In this document: piece by piece, positions 25,684-34,027 of the stretch
Position numbering within the stretch: the stretch's first letter is position 1
Layout of the letters: the number at the start of each line of letters is the position of its first letter
Source: Gaiellasilicea sp963749515
Lineage (GTDB): Bacteria > Actinomycetota > Thermoleophilia > Gaiellales > Gaiellaceae
Direction: 5' to 3'
DNA: 64,000 nt
Assembly (NCBI GenBank): GCA_963749515.1
Contig: CAVVMR010000006.1
Span: forward strand, 491,928 to 555,927
Made by a program: the position numbers and the translations under genes
Notes under the pieces: model-generated
The model's database searches: none
Seen by the model: only the letters and a program-made list of their open reading frames with translations
Told to the model about the DNA's origin: nothing

Positions 25684-27384
25684 ATGAGCCGATACACCCC
25701 TCCACCCAAGGTCAGTGCCTTCCTGGATCCGGACGATCCGATCCTGTTCCCGCGCCTGAGCGCGGCTCAGATCGAGCAGCTGGCGGAACACGCCGAGACC
25801 GTCTCCCTCTCTCCGGGCGAGATCCTCTTCGAGCAGGGACAGCGCGAGACGCCGTTCTTCGTGATCCTCTCGGGAGCAGTCGACGTCATCGACCGCCAGC
25901 CCGACGGCGATCACTACTTCACTCAGTGTCAGGCAGGGACGTTCGCCGCCGACATCTCGATGTTCACGGGCGAGCCGACGCTGGCCCGAGGCGTCGTCGC
26001 CGAGGAGGCGTCGGTGCTCGTCATGGCTCCCGATGACTTGCGCAGGCTGGTCGCGGGCGCCGCGGAGCTCGGCGACCTCCTCCTGCGCACGATGGTTATC
26101 CGTCGCGAGTGGCTGAAGGAGCAGGGCTACGGTCTGGAACGGCTGATCGGAAGACGCTCGTCTGGGGACGCGTTTGCGATCCGTGAGCTGCTGGAGCGCA
26201 ATCTCGTTCCGTTCAGCTGGCACGACATCGACAACGACGACGAGAGCAAGGTGCTCTTGGACCGGCTGGGAATCGGCGCCGACGAATGCCCGATTCTGGT
26301 TCGCACCCACAGCGTCCTGCGGTCCCCGACCGTCACGGAGGTCGCCGACGAGCTCGGTCTGCGCGCCAACGTCGATCAGAGGACGTTCGACGCCGTCGTG
26401 CTCGGGGCGGGCCCGGCGGGGCTGGCCTCAGCCGTCTACGCCTCCTCCGAGGGGCTCGCGACGCTGGTCATCGAGCGTTTCGCGCCGGGCGGGCAAGCGG
26501 GTACCAGCGCCCGAATCGAGAACTACCTCGGCTTTCCGACGGGTCTGTCCGGGTCGGACCTGACGCAGCGGGCGACGCTGCAGGCGCGGAAGTTCGGCGC
26601 AGTCATCTCCAGCGCTCACGGAGGCTGTCGCTTCGATGTGTCCGAGCGCGATGGGTTGCGGGAGCTGGTGCTCGCCGACGGTCAGCAGGTTCGCGCACGG
26701 TTCGTCGTTCTTGCCGTCGGCGCCGACTACCGCCGCCTGCGAGCGGACGGAGCCGAGCAGTTCGAGGGCCGGGGGCTCTACTACGCGGCGACTCATCTCG
26801 AGGCGCTCCAGGCGTCGGACGAAGACGTGGTCGTCGTCGGCGGCGGCAACTCAGCGGGACAGGCGGTCGTCAACCTGAGCTCGTACGCCCGCCGCATCCA
26901 TCTGGTCGTGCGGCGGGCCTTGACCGCGACGATGTCCAGCTATCTGATCGATCGCGTCGACGCCGCCGGCAATGTCGAGATCCACGAGGGATGCGGAGTG
27001 AAGGCCCTTCACGGCGAGGATGAGATCGACGGGGTCACGGTCGTCGATCGCGATCAGACCGAGCGTCGACTGGACGCCACCGCGGTGTTCGCCATGATCG
27101 GCGCCTCCCCGCGGACCGAAGACCTCGGCGGCCTCGTCGGTCTCGACGACAAGGGATTCATCGTCACCGGCGAAGACGCGCGGCGACATCCGAGGTTTGC
27201 CGAGCATCGGGGAGAGAGTGACGGCCGGCCGTTGCTACTGGAGACAACTCGACCGGATGTCTTTGCCATCGGGGATGTCCGAAGCGGCTCGACCAAGCGG
27301 GTGGCGTCAGCCGTCGGAGACGGCGCACTCGTCGTCCGCTCGATGCACGAGGCGCTCAATCGTCGGCGCGTCGCGGTCGAGTAG
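25684..27384 (+). CDS. cNMP-binding domain fused to thioredoxin-reductase-like flavoprotein without CxxC
   Basis: 566 residues in three parts. Residues about 20-135 form a cyclic-nucleotide-binding beta-roll (EILFEQGQRETPFFVILSGAVDV). Residues about 155-235 look like a glutaredoxin-type fold without cysteines (NLVPFSWHDIDNDDE ... LRSPTVTEVADELGL). Residues 238-566 are a thioredoxin-reductase-like FAD/NADPH module: VVLGAGPAGLASAVYASSEG, GGQAGTSARIENYLGFPTGLSG, VVVVGGGNSAGQAVV and the FAD motif FAIGDVRSGSTKRV. Where thioredoxin reductase has its redox CATC pair, this protein reads YYAATHLEAL, so it cannot reduce thioredoxin in the usual way. It may pass electrons to another acceptor under control of the nucleotide-binding domain; the latter is inference. 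Confidence 0.82.
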   Translation: MSRYTPPPKVSAFLDPDDPILFPRLSAAQIEQLAEHAETVSLSPGEILFEQGQRETPFFVILSGAVDVIDRQPDGDHYFTQCQAGTFAADISMFTGEPTLARGVVAEEASVLVMAPDDLRRLVAGAAELGDLLLRTMVIRREWLKEQGYGLERLIGRRSSGDAFAIRELLERNLVPFSWHDIDNDDESKVLLDRLGIGADECPILVRTHSVLRSPTVTEVADELGLRANVDQRTFDAVVLGAGPAGLASAVYASSEGLATLVIERFAPGGQAGTSARIENYLGFPTGLSGSDLTQRATLQARKFGAVISSAHGGCRFDVSERDGLRELVLADGQQVRARFVVLAVGADYRRLRADGAEQFEGRGLYYAATHLEALQASDEDVVVVGGGNSAGQAVVNLSSYARRIHLVVRRALTATMSSYLIDRVDAAGNVEIHEGCGVKALHGEDEIDGVTVVDRDQTERRLDATAVFAMIGASPRTEDLGGLVGLDDKGFIVTGEDARRHPRFAEHRGESDGRPLLLETTRPDVFAIGDVRSGSTKRVASAVGDGALVVRSMHEALNRRRVAVE

Positions 27385-27389
27385 CCCGT

Positions 27390-27998
27390 TCAGGCTCGCG
27401 TGCCGACGTAACGGAATCCGAGAGCGCTGATGCTGCCGGCGTCGATCATTGCTTGCTCGCCCTGCTCGTCGGCGTTGACCTCGGCATAGCGGTGGAGGTA
27501 CGGCCGCCAGGCGAAGACGCGTTCGCGGAAGCGGCGACCGAACGCTGTCGAGAGCATCTCGGCGCCGTGCAGTCCGGCGTGTTCCTCCTCCCAGTCGCGG
27601 AGACATTGCTGGACTGACTTCGCCGGTCCGTCGAGCTGGGCGAGGTACCAGGTTGCTGTTCGCTCGTCGAAGCGGTCCCAGGCGAACTCCTCGACGACGA
27701 GGAGCGGAGCGAGCTGCGCGATCTTGTCCACCGCCGAGCGGAGGTCGTGGACGTGGTGGAGCGAGCGGTTGGCGACGACCGCGTCGAACGGATCGGAGGG
27801 GATGAAGTCCTCGAACGTGACGCGTTCGAAGATCGGGCCCTCCGGCGCGACCGGGTCGATCGCGGTGACGTCGTGGCCGCCGGCAGCGAGCGCAAGTGCG
27901 TCCTGCCCGTCGCCGCAGCCGATCTCGAGGACGCGAGACGGCGTGCTGCCGAGTTGCGAGAGGACGTAGCCGGCGAATCCCAGTTCGTCGGCTACGGC
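27390..27998 (-). pseudogene. SAM-dependent methyltransferase remnant lacking its N-terminus
   Basis: About 200 codons encode the body of a class I methyltransferase: VLEIGCGDGQDALAL (SAM loop), VTAIDPVAPEG, then SLHHVHDL and VEEFAWDRFDE. No start codon exists before this: going upstream the frame reads Ala-Val-Ala and then immediately the TAA stop of the upstream secreted protein at 27999-28001, in the same frame. Roughly the first 30 residues expected for this family are missing. The nearest internal start (GTG 27731) lies after the SAM site. Best read as a 5'-truncated remnant created by a deletion or insertion at the junction; less likely a gene with a hidden start. Confidence 0.7.
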
Positions 27999-28946
27999 TT
28001 ATCCCTTACAGCCCATCACGCCGCCCGCTGTTTCGACCTCGAGCGGCTCCTTTTTCTTCGAGATCTTCTTCCAGATGCTCGAGAAGGTGCCGACGATCTT
28101 CTTCCTCGTATGGATGTCCTCGGCCAGGGCGGGATACTTCGCGAACACATCCGGGATCGTCTCGAGCCGTGTCTCATCGCTGAACCGAGCGGAGACTCCC
28201 TTGTTCACCCCTGCCCGCCCGCCGGTGATGAACTCCACCGACATGACGGTCTTCTTGTCGGTCACGACGATGTCTCCGGGGAAGATCCAGGTCTTGAACT
28301 TGACCGGCACGATCGGGCCACGCTTGTGCTGGATCCAAGCCTGCTTGCCGTCCACCTCGGTGACCCGTCCAATCGCGCCGGGCGGCGCACCGTCGAAGAA
28401 GCTCTCCGGCTTCGGCTTCGGACACGTCACCTGACTCTTCCGAGGCTTCGGCTTGACCTTGGACGGGTCGATCGTCGCCGTCGCGCTCACGATCTTGAAG
28501 TTCGTCGGAATCTTCTTTAGCACCGCCGCCTTCGCGTCGTCACACCCGGTCCCGGTCGAGTACCAGCCGAAGTTGTGCCAGTGCGATCCGGACGGCACCA
28601 CGAAGGTGTGTGTCTTGCCGCTACTGGTGAGCGGGAATCGGTCATGACGAAAGGGCGGCCCCCCAGCTGTGGCGCCGGTGCTTCCGTTGAACCCGGCCAC
28701 TTCCACCGCATAGCTGATCGCGCCGTTGACGTCCGGCCAGATCACGAAGAGGGCCGACACACATCGCCCGGGATCCGCCTTGCTCCGAAAGAGCCCCGTC
28801 TCGGCCGTGACGAACCTGGCGTTGATCTTCACCTTCTTCGTGTCCGCGGCGGCAGACGGCCTCACAGCCACCATGGCCAGCACAGCGCCGACGACCAGAG
28901 CGCCGACCGCAATTGATCCCACCAAGGAGCTCCGCATCCGCCGCAT
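27999..28946 (-). CDS. Secreted protein with FecR-like domain
   Basis: 315 residues from ATG 28946, which has GGGAG eight bases upstream. The N-terminus has a clear signal sequence (SLVGSIAVGALVVGAVLAMVA followed by an Ala-rich cleavage region). The middle holds aromatic- and Gly-rich beta structure of unknown role. The C-terminal third, from GAIGRVTEVDGKQAWIQ through PGDIVVTDKKTVMSVEF, resembles FecR-type domains that sense or bind at the cell surface. Ends with a Lys-rich stretch (KKISKKKEPLEVE). No neighbouring ECF sigma factor, so a signalling role is speculation. The stop is directly joined to a methyltransferase remnant. Confidence 0.6.
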   Translation of the reverse strand: MRRMRSSLVGSIAVGALVVGAVLAMVAVRPSAAADTKKVKINARFVTAETGLFRSKADPGRCVSALFVIWPDVNGAISYAVEVAGFNGSTGATAGGPPFRHDRFPLTSSGKTHTFVVPSGSHWHNFGWYSTGTGCDDAKAAVLKKIPTNFKIVSATATIDPSKVKPKPRKSQVTCPKPKPESFFDGAPPGAIGRVTEVDGKQAWIQHKRGPIVPVKFKTWIFPGDIVVTDKKTVMSVEFITGGRAGVNKGVSARFSDETRLETIPDVFAKYPALAEDIHTRKKIVGTFSSIWKKISKKKEPLEVETAGGVMGCKG

Positions 28947-29043
28947 GTCGACTCCCGCGGCGATGATCGCCGCCGTCCCTGCCCGCAACCAGCCGAATCA
29001 CACCTTGACAGAGAAGGCGGCCTCCGTCTATCCGCCCTGGGCG

Positions 29044-30249
29044 CTACGCAGCAGCGCCGAGGATCCGTCCGACGTTCTCGTCCGAGAAGAACTCGGCCGG
29101 TGAGTCCACTCCGGCCGCGACGCGCGCGAACCCGTCCATCGCCTCCTGGCGGCGACTGACTGCGCTCAGCACGTGCTCCAGCTCGGGTGCCAGGGGTGCG
29201 AGCGCCGCGAGGTCGGCGGTGAACTCGTACATCGGCAGGACGTGCTCGTCTCGGAGCGCCTGGTACTCGCGCATCGAGTCCTCGAACGTGCTCCCGCCGG
29301 CGAACCACGTGTCGAGCGCGGCGGCGCACAGCTCGGCGTCACGGAAGGCGTCCTGGATGCCCTGGGCCGTGATGTAGTCCTTGTTGTAGCCCGCGTCGCC
29401 GACCAGCGCCCAGCCGGGGCCGAAGGGCTTGCGGAAGTAACTGCGGACAGCAGTGCCGACGAATCGCTCCTCGCGCGTCGCGCCGCGAACGCGGTCGGCA
29501 AACGCCGGCGTGATCTCGAGCGACTCGCGGTAGCTGCCTTCGACGTCCTTTCTGGCAACCTCGAACCCGTCGATCGAGCGTCCCGCGATGACGAGCGTCA
29601 GGTCGTCGTTCGTCGGCCACGCCGCCCAGCCCAGCCCGGGGCGGAGGGCGGTCTCGAAGCGGCCGTCCATCGGCAGGCCGCTCCAGTAGGTGTAGTAGCT
29701 CACCTGCAGCCGCGGTTTCTCGTCGTATTCCTCCGCGCCGACGGCGTCGGCGACGAACGAGTGGCGGCCGTCGGCGCCGATGACCGCCTTGGCACGCTCA
29801 GCGACGGTCGTGCCACCCTTGCTGCGCCCCCGGACTCCGACGACGCGGCCGTCCTCCACGATGAGGCTCTCGACGGTGAACCGCTCGCGAACCTCAGCGC
29901 CCGCGGCGGCAGCGGCGTCCATGAGCAGCGCGTCCAGAAGAGCCCGCCTGGGTGAATAGGCGACCGGCGCCTCATTCGTTCCGGGCGCCCCGGTGATCGT
30001 GAACGACTCGAAGTCGAACGAATAGGTGTCGATGGGCGGGCTCCCGGTCGCGAGAACGCCGTCGAGCAGGCCCCAGCGCTCGAGCGCTGTGATCCCGGGA
30101 GGGTGGACCAGATGCGTCGAGATCGTGTCGCTCGGGAACGTCGCCCGGTCGACCACCAGCACCCGGTAGCCCTTGCGCGCGAGCAGCATCGCCGTCGGCG
30201 ACCCGGCGCAGCGTGCTCCCACGACGATCGCGTCGTATTCCCGGCTCAT
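29044..30249 (-). CDS. FAD-dependent oxidoreductase (geranylgeranyl-reductase/monooxygenase-like)
   Basis: 401 residues. The Rossmann motif DAIVVGARCAGSPTAMLLARKG opens the protein; the second FAD motif is GWALVGDAGYNKDYITAQG. Together with IGADGRHS these place it in the p-hydroxybenzoate-hydroxylase/geranylgeranyl-reductase superfamily. It would hydroxylate or reduce a hydrophobic cytoplasmic substrate. ATG 30249 is supported by GAGAGGAGCC. It may be co-transcribed with the LuxR-type gene upstream, although a 48-bp palindromic repeat lies between them. Confidence 0.82.
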   Translation of the reverse strand: MSREYDAIVVGARCAGSPTAMLLARKGYRVLVVDRATFPSDTISTHLVHPPGITALERWGLLDGVLATGSPPIDTYSFDFESFTITGAPGTNEAPVAYSPRRALLDALLMDAAAAAGAEVRERFTVESLIVEDGRVVGVRGRSKGGTTVAERAKAVIGADGRHSFVADAVGAEEYDEKPRLQVSYYTYWSGLPMDGRFETALRPGLGWAAWPTNDDLTLVIAGRSIDGFEVARKDVEGSYRESLEITPAFADRVRGATREERFVGTAVRSYFRKPFGPGWALVGDAGYNKDYITAQGIQDAFRDAELCAAALDTWFAGGSTFEDSMREYQALRDEHVLPMYEFTADLAALAPLAPELEHVLSAVSRRQEAMDGFARVAAGVDSPAEFFSDENVGRILGAAA

Positions 30250-30306
30250 GAGGCTCCTCTCGGTCGGATGCAGTACTCGGGGGCAATACAAGTGCCCACG
30301 CCAGCT

Positions 30307-30354
30307 GCCGACTTCGCCTGCCCCGGCCATCTTGCGCTGGCCGGATCCGGCCAC
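30307..30354. repeat. Palindromic intergenic repeat, copy 1
   Basis: 48 bp that recurs almost exactly at 32175-32221 (one 1-bp gap and about four mismatches). Its core TGGCCGGATCCGGCCA is a perfect 16-bp palindrome, and a second GGCCAT...GGCC arm allows alternative hairpins. It lies between the LuxR-type gene and the FAD oxidoreductase, upstream of a minus-strand start, as does copy 2. Reminiscent of REP/BIME elements. Confidence 0.75.
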
Positions 30355-30357
30355 GAG

Positions 30358-31422
30358 TCAGATCAGGCCGAGGCGTCCCGCTTGTGCCACTGCAGCGGCG
30401 CGTGAGGGCTGGCGGAGCTTTCTGCGGACGTTGGCCACGTGCCGGTGGACCGTGTGTGGGCTGAGCACCAGCCGCTCGGCGATCTCGGCGTCGTTGAGCC
30501 CCGCGGCCACCAGCCTGAGCACCTCGAGCTCCCGGTCGCTGAGTTCAGGCGACTCGACGCGCTCTTGCCGAGCTTCCCGGGTGCGTGCATGCAGCTGCGT
30601 CCCCGGCCCGGGGTCGCCGTCGAGGAACTCCCCGACGGCGGCGGCGATCGCGGCCGCATCCCCGCGCCAGGGCAGGTGCTCGCTGCCCTCCAAGGTGACC
30701 AGGCGAGCGTCCTTGACCGAGGCCGCGAGCTCGCGACCGAGCTCGAACGGGATGGCGCGATCCTGGCGACGATGGAGCACGAGGGTGGGTGAGTCGATCT
30801 GGGCGAGCTCGGCAGCGACGTCGACCGAATAGACGAACCCCAGATGGTCGGCTGCGGTCTCCGGCGGTGCAGCTGCGCGCTGGAAGCGGGCGAAGGCTTC
30901 GAGCTCCTCTGCGCTTGCATCGGGCAGAAACACGTCGGCCAGCAGCCGTGAGCCGAGCCCCCAGTGTGCGCTCACAACGCCCAGCATCGAGTCGCGCACC
31001 TGGGGCGTGGTCACCTCGGCGCCCCTGGCGTATCCGCCGTAGAGCACGAGCGCCTCGACGGCGGCGGGGTTACGTGCTGCGAAGGCGGCAGCCAGGCAGG
31101 CACCGCTCGAGATCCCGAGCAGGGCGGTGCGTTCGAGCTCCGCAGCACCGACCACAGCAGTCAGTGCTTCGAGCTCACCCTGCAAGCCGCCGTGGCCGCC
31201 TTCACGCCTGCGGTCGGAGAGCCCCGTCCCCAAGGGGTCGTAGCGGATCACGCGGCGCCGGGCGGCAAGCGCCTCGACGAAGACCCGGAAGTCCGCGCTC
31301 TCCCAGTCCAGCTCGACATGGCTGACCCACCAGGCGGGCAGCACGAGGGCTGGTCCAGCACCCACCTCGGCGTAGGCGATCCGCCCCATCGCAGTCGAGC
31401 AGAAGCGGATCTGCTGGTCCAT
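30358..31422 (-). CDS. Alpha/beta hydrolase fused to LuxR-type HTH
   Basis: 354 residues from ATG 31422. The first 270 form an alpha/beta hydrolase with nucleophile elbow GISSGA, catalytic Asp in RRQDRAIPF and His in EGSEHLPW. The last 65 are a LuxR-type DNA-binding domain: LSDRELEVLRLVAAGLNDAEIAERLVLSPHTVHRHV. This pairing is known in actinobacterial regulators, where the hydrolase part is thought to bind or cleave a small-molecule signal that controls DNA binding. All catalytic residues are present, so it may be an active enzyme. Targets are unknown; the adjacent FAD oxidoreductase and methyltransferase are candidates. Confidence 0.8.
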   Translation of the reverse strand: MDQQIRFCSTAMGRIAYAEVGAGPALVLPAWWVSHVELDWESADFRVFVEALAARRRVIRYDPLGTGLSDRRREGGHGGLQGELEALTAVVGAAELERTALLGISSGACLAAAFAARNPAAVEALVLYGGYARGAEVTTPQVRDSMLGVVSAHWGLGSRLLADVFLPDASAEELEAFARFQRAAAPPETAADHLGFVYSVDVAAELAQIDSPTLVLHRRQDRAIPFELGRELAASVKDARLVTLEGSEHLPWRGDAAAIAAAVGEFLDGDPGPGTQLHARTREARQERVESPELSDRELEVLRLVAAGLNDAEIAERLVLSPHTVHRHVANVRRKLRQPSRAAAVAQAGRLGLI

Positions 31423-31513
31423 GGCGGCCGCGCGGCCGGCTAGTGCCCCACGGGCGCCACGCGCCTGATCCAAGCCGAAGGCATGGATGGATTGTCGCAG
31501 TCGCAGCGCCTGG

Positions 31514-32146
31514 TCACGCGGTGGCCCATCCGATCGACAGCGGCCGGACGAGCGGCGGCATGCCGCGCCAGCTTGCACGCGCCGACGCCTCGAGGCGAAG
31601 GGGGCTCTGGGCGATCAGCTCGAGCGTGCGCCGGTTGCAGCGGCAGCCACACCCGAAGGAGGCCCACGGTCGCTCGAGCCGATCCTGCCAGCGGCCCCAC
31701 CGCTCCGTCTCCGACCGCAGGTGCTCGATGAACAGCAACCGCCCGCCCGGGCGCAGGACGCGTGCAATCTCGCTCAGCGAGCGGACCGGGTCGTCGACCG
31801 TGCAGAGCACCATGGTCGAGACGACCGTGTCGAACGAGTGGTCGGCAAAGGGCAGCGCCTCGGCCGGCGCCCGCAGAACCCGCGCCGAGGGATCCAGCCG
31901 CTCGGCGCGCCGCTCGAGCTTGCGGGCCATCGGCTCGACCGGCTCGGTGAGTACGAGCGCCTCGATCGAATCCTGGTAGTGGCGCAGATTGAGGCCGGTC
32001 CCGGCGCCGATCTCGAGCACGCGACCCTCCGCCTGAGCGAGCAGGTCGCCGCGGTGCCGAGCCATGCCGAGCCGCTCGCCGAGCCAGAAGAACGGGTCGT
32101 AGATCCGAGCGCCGATGCGTTGCCAGAGCGTGCTGTGCGTACCCAT
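31514..32146 (-). CDS. Class I SAM-dependent methyltransferase (UbiE/PhpK-like)
   Basis: 210 residues. SAM motif I is VLEIGAGTGLNLRHY, followed by the acidic strand end LTEPVEPM, PFADHSFDTVVSTMVLCTV (motif II) and RVLRPGGRLLFIEHL (motif III). The start IYDPFFWLGERLG and the C-terminal CGCRCNRRT resemble phospholipid or menaquinone-type methyltransferases. ATG 32146 is chosen over an upstream extension into the palindromic repeat. Transcribed in the same direction as the LuxR-type gene 91 bp downstream. Confidence 0.82.
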   Translation of the reverse strand: MGTHSTLWQRIGARIYDPFFWLGERLGMARHRGDLLAQAEGRVLEIGAGTGLNLRHYQDSIEALVLTEPVEPMARKLERRAERLDPSARVLRAPAEALPFADHSFDTVVSTMVLCTVDDPVRSLSEIARVLRPGGRLLFIEHLRSETERWGRWQDRLERPWASFGCGCRCNRRTLELIAQSPLRLEASARASWRGMPPLVRPLSIGWATA

Positions 32147-32174
32147 GGGCACAGTCGAGCACGCCGGTTCAGGC

Positions 32175-32221
32175 GCTGACTTCGCCTGCACCGGCCATCT
32201 GCGCTGGCCGGATCCGGCCAC
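32175..32221. repeat. Palindromic intergenic repeat, copy 2
   Basis: 47 bp, near-identical to 30307-30354 and in the same orientation, again containing the 16-bp palindrome TGGCCGGATCCGGCCA. It lies directly upstream of the methyltransferase start and together with copy 1 flanks the LuxR-hydrolase and methyltransferase genes as a direct repeat. Confidence 0.75.
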
Positions 32222-32269
32222 ACGACTGCAAACGCGCGGAAGGTGCCGCTGGGTCTAACGTGTTCCACC

Positions 32270-32929
32270 GTGGCCGACACCCCGGATCGCGCGGAGCTCC
32301 TGGCTGCTCTCACAACGGAGCACTTCACCCTCCAGAGCGCCCGATCGCAGACCGCGAGCGAGAGTGCTTCGAGATCCTCCCTCTACATTCTGTCCGTTTC
32401 CAGCGCGCTGGTCGCGCTCGGATTCATCGGCCAGGCATCGCAGACCGGCCGCACATTCGACGTGTTCGCTCTCACCATCCTTCCCACGCTTTACGTGCTC
32501 GGCGTCTTCACCTTCGTCAGGGTGGTCGAGTGCGGCGCCGAGGATTTCCGCTACGGCGTCGCGATCAACCGGATCCGCAACTACTACAAGCAGATCGCGG
32601 GCGACCAGGCGAAGCTCTTCCTTCTCTCGGGCCACGACGACGCACGCGGGGTGTTCGCCAACGCCGCGGTGCCGCTCGAGGGTCGACGGCAGTACTTCAC
32701 CTTCGCGACCGTGGTTGCGGTGGTCAACAGCGTGGTCGGTGCAAGCGCGATCGCGATCGCCGTCGACGCGATCGCGGATGTGCCGCTCTGGATCGCTGCC
32801 GGGGCCGGCGGCGCTCTGGGCTTGCTCTCGTTGGCGCTGCTGCTCCGGCACGCCGACCGCCTGCTCGAGGAGCGCGCCGGCGGCACGGAGTCACTCTTCC
32901 CATCGCCCACCGCTACGACCGAGGACTGA
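32270..32929 (+). CDS. Four-helix membrane protein of unknown function
   Basis: 219 residues from GTG 32270 (an earlier GTG at 32243 is possible). After a polar, Ser-rich amphipathic N-terminus (HFTLQSARSQTASESA) come two adjacent helices (about residues 30-90), a soluble loop of roughly 50 residues with a conserved-looking RIRNYYKQ segment, and two more helices (about 140-190), then an acidic tail. I recognise it only as a type of hypothetical membrane protein common in Actinobacteria. No catalytic residues are apparent. It is divergent from the methyltransferase. Confidence 0.6.
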   Translation: MADTPDRAELLAALTTEHFTLQSARSQTASESASRSSLYILSVSSALVALGFIGQASQTGRTFDVFALTILPTLYVLGVFTFVRVVECGAEDFRYGVAINRIRNYYKQIAGDQAKLFLLSGHDDARGVFANAAVPLEGRRQYFTFATVVAVVNSVVGASAIAIAVDAIADVPLWIAAGAGGALGLLSLALLLRHADRLLEERAGGTESLFPSPTATTED

Positions 32930-33219
32930 GCCCCCGAGCCGCTCGTGGTTTCCGGGGTGGTAGCTGCTGTTCACAACGCCCCGCGGGCCACGTCGACAAG
33001 GCGAGCGGGCGGACTACGGATGAAGCGGGGAACCGTGGAAGACGTAGCGGTGTTCGGCTGGTGTTTCGGGCGGACTGGGTCCTTACCAGACTCGTGGATG
33101 GCCCCTCAGGTAAGAGCACGCTGGCCCACGGCAGCGTTCACCAGGATCGGACACACGAGGGAATCGGTCAAGACACTGATACGCGGTTCACGTGCTGTCC
33201 GACTCTTGGTCGTCACAGG

Positions 33220-33678
33220 TCAGCGAGGTGCGGCTCTGGCCGCTTTGGTCTGCGCGATGTCTGGGCCGGGGTCGCCGCCTTCCGCTCGTGTTTTCAGGCG
33301 ATCGAGGTAGTTCTCCCAGCCGGCCCGGTGATGCTCGGCGACCGGCGGCGGGGCGAGCGCACTGTGTGTCAGGCGGAGGAGCGTTCCCGTCCCGTCGGGT
33401 TCCAGCTCGATCACGACAGTCGTCGATCCGGGCGGGACGGGTGGCGCTTCGCCTTCCCAGCCCCAGGTGAAGACGAGTCTCTGTTCGGGGATGACTTCGA
33501 TGAAACGTCCCGAGGCGACCTGGCCGCCCGGCATCGTGATCTGGAGGACACCGCCCGCCCGCGCGTCGATCTCGCCTTCGATGCCTTGCCACGCGATCCA
33601 GCGCTCGATGTCTGTGAAGAAGGAGAAGACGGTGGCGGGTGAGGCTGCGATCATGCGCGTGACGACGACGTCGGTCAT
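33220..33678 (-). CDS. SRPBCC/AHSA1 family protein
   Basis: 152 residues of the START/Bet v1-like fold: RMIAASPATVFSFFTDIERWIAWQG, GQVASGRFIEVIPEQRLVFTWGWE and the C-terminal AGWENYLDRLK. These proteins bind a hydrophobic ligand in a cavity; they are often paired with ArsR regulators, as here. The start overlaps the stop of the ArsR gene by ATGA, so the two are co-translated. The last 20 residues (EGGDPGPDIAQTK) are an unusual polar extension. Confidence 0.85.
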   Translation of the reverse strand: MTDVVVTRMIAASPATVFSFFTDIERWIAWQGIEGEIDARAGGVLQITMPGGQVASGRFIEVIPEQRLVFTWGWEGEAPPVPPGSTTVVIELEPDGTGTLLRLTHSALAPPPVAEHHRAGWENYLDRLKTRAEGGDPGPDIAQTKAARAAPR

Positions 33679-33974
33679 CGCCGCTCGGCTTCCTCCGCGA
33701 GGGCAGCGAGCCGGTCGAGCCGGTCTGCCCAGAACGACTCGAGGAACTGCTTGAGCGGCCCGAGCCCGTCGTGGTCGGCGCGGTAGAAGCGGTGCTTGCC
33801 GTCGCGGCGCACCGTGACGAAGCCGGCGTCACGCAGCAGCGCCAGATGCCGGGAGACGCCGGCGTAGGTGAGGTCGATCCGCTCCACGAGCTCTCCGACC
33901 GGGAGTTCTTCGCGCCACACCTGACGCAGGATCTCCTGGCGGCGGGGCTCGGCGACGAGCTGAAGCGCGTCCAT
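33675..33974 (-). CDS. ArsR-family winged-helix regulator
   Basis: 99 residues. LVAEPRRQEILRQV, the recognition region LTYAGVSRHLALLRDAGFVTVRRDGKHRFYR and an acidic C-terminal helix are typical of the ArsR subgroup found next to AHSA1 proteins. No metal-binding Cys pair, so the signal is not a heavy metal. Likely represses itself and the divergent SRPBCC genes through the AT-rich palindromic sequence just upstream. Confidence 0.85.
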   Translation of the reverse strand: MDALQLVAEPRRQEILRQVWREELPVGELVERIDLTYAGVSRHLALLRDAGFVTVRRDGKHRFYRADHDGLGPLKQFLESFWADRLDRLAALAEEAERR

Positions 33975-34027
33975 CGATTCATTTTACCCATGAATGAAAT
34001 GAGTGTTACATTTGCGCTTCCACTGAA
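33975..34027. promoter_or_regulatory. Divergent promoter/operator of the ArsR-SRPBCC genes
   Basis: A 53-bp AT-rich gap in otherwise GC-rich DNA. It contains the inverted repeat ATTCAT...ATGAAT (33978 to 33996 approximately), followed by a further ATGAAATGA half-site, which fits an ArsR dimer site. The plus-strand gene has AAAGGAG immediately upstream of its start region. Confidence 0.55.

Noticed and set aside
32270..32929. Membrane protein as a possible defence effector (SLATT-like)
   Set aside because: No partner nuclease, cyclase or sensor nearby and no specific motif; the general topology is not enough.
32930..33219. Possible group II intron or small gene between the membrane protein and AHSA1 gene
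   Set aside because: No domain V-like hairpin, no reverse transcriptase and no coding pattern could be supported in these 290 bases.
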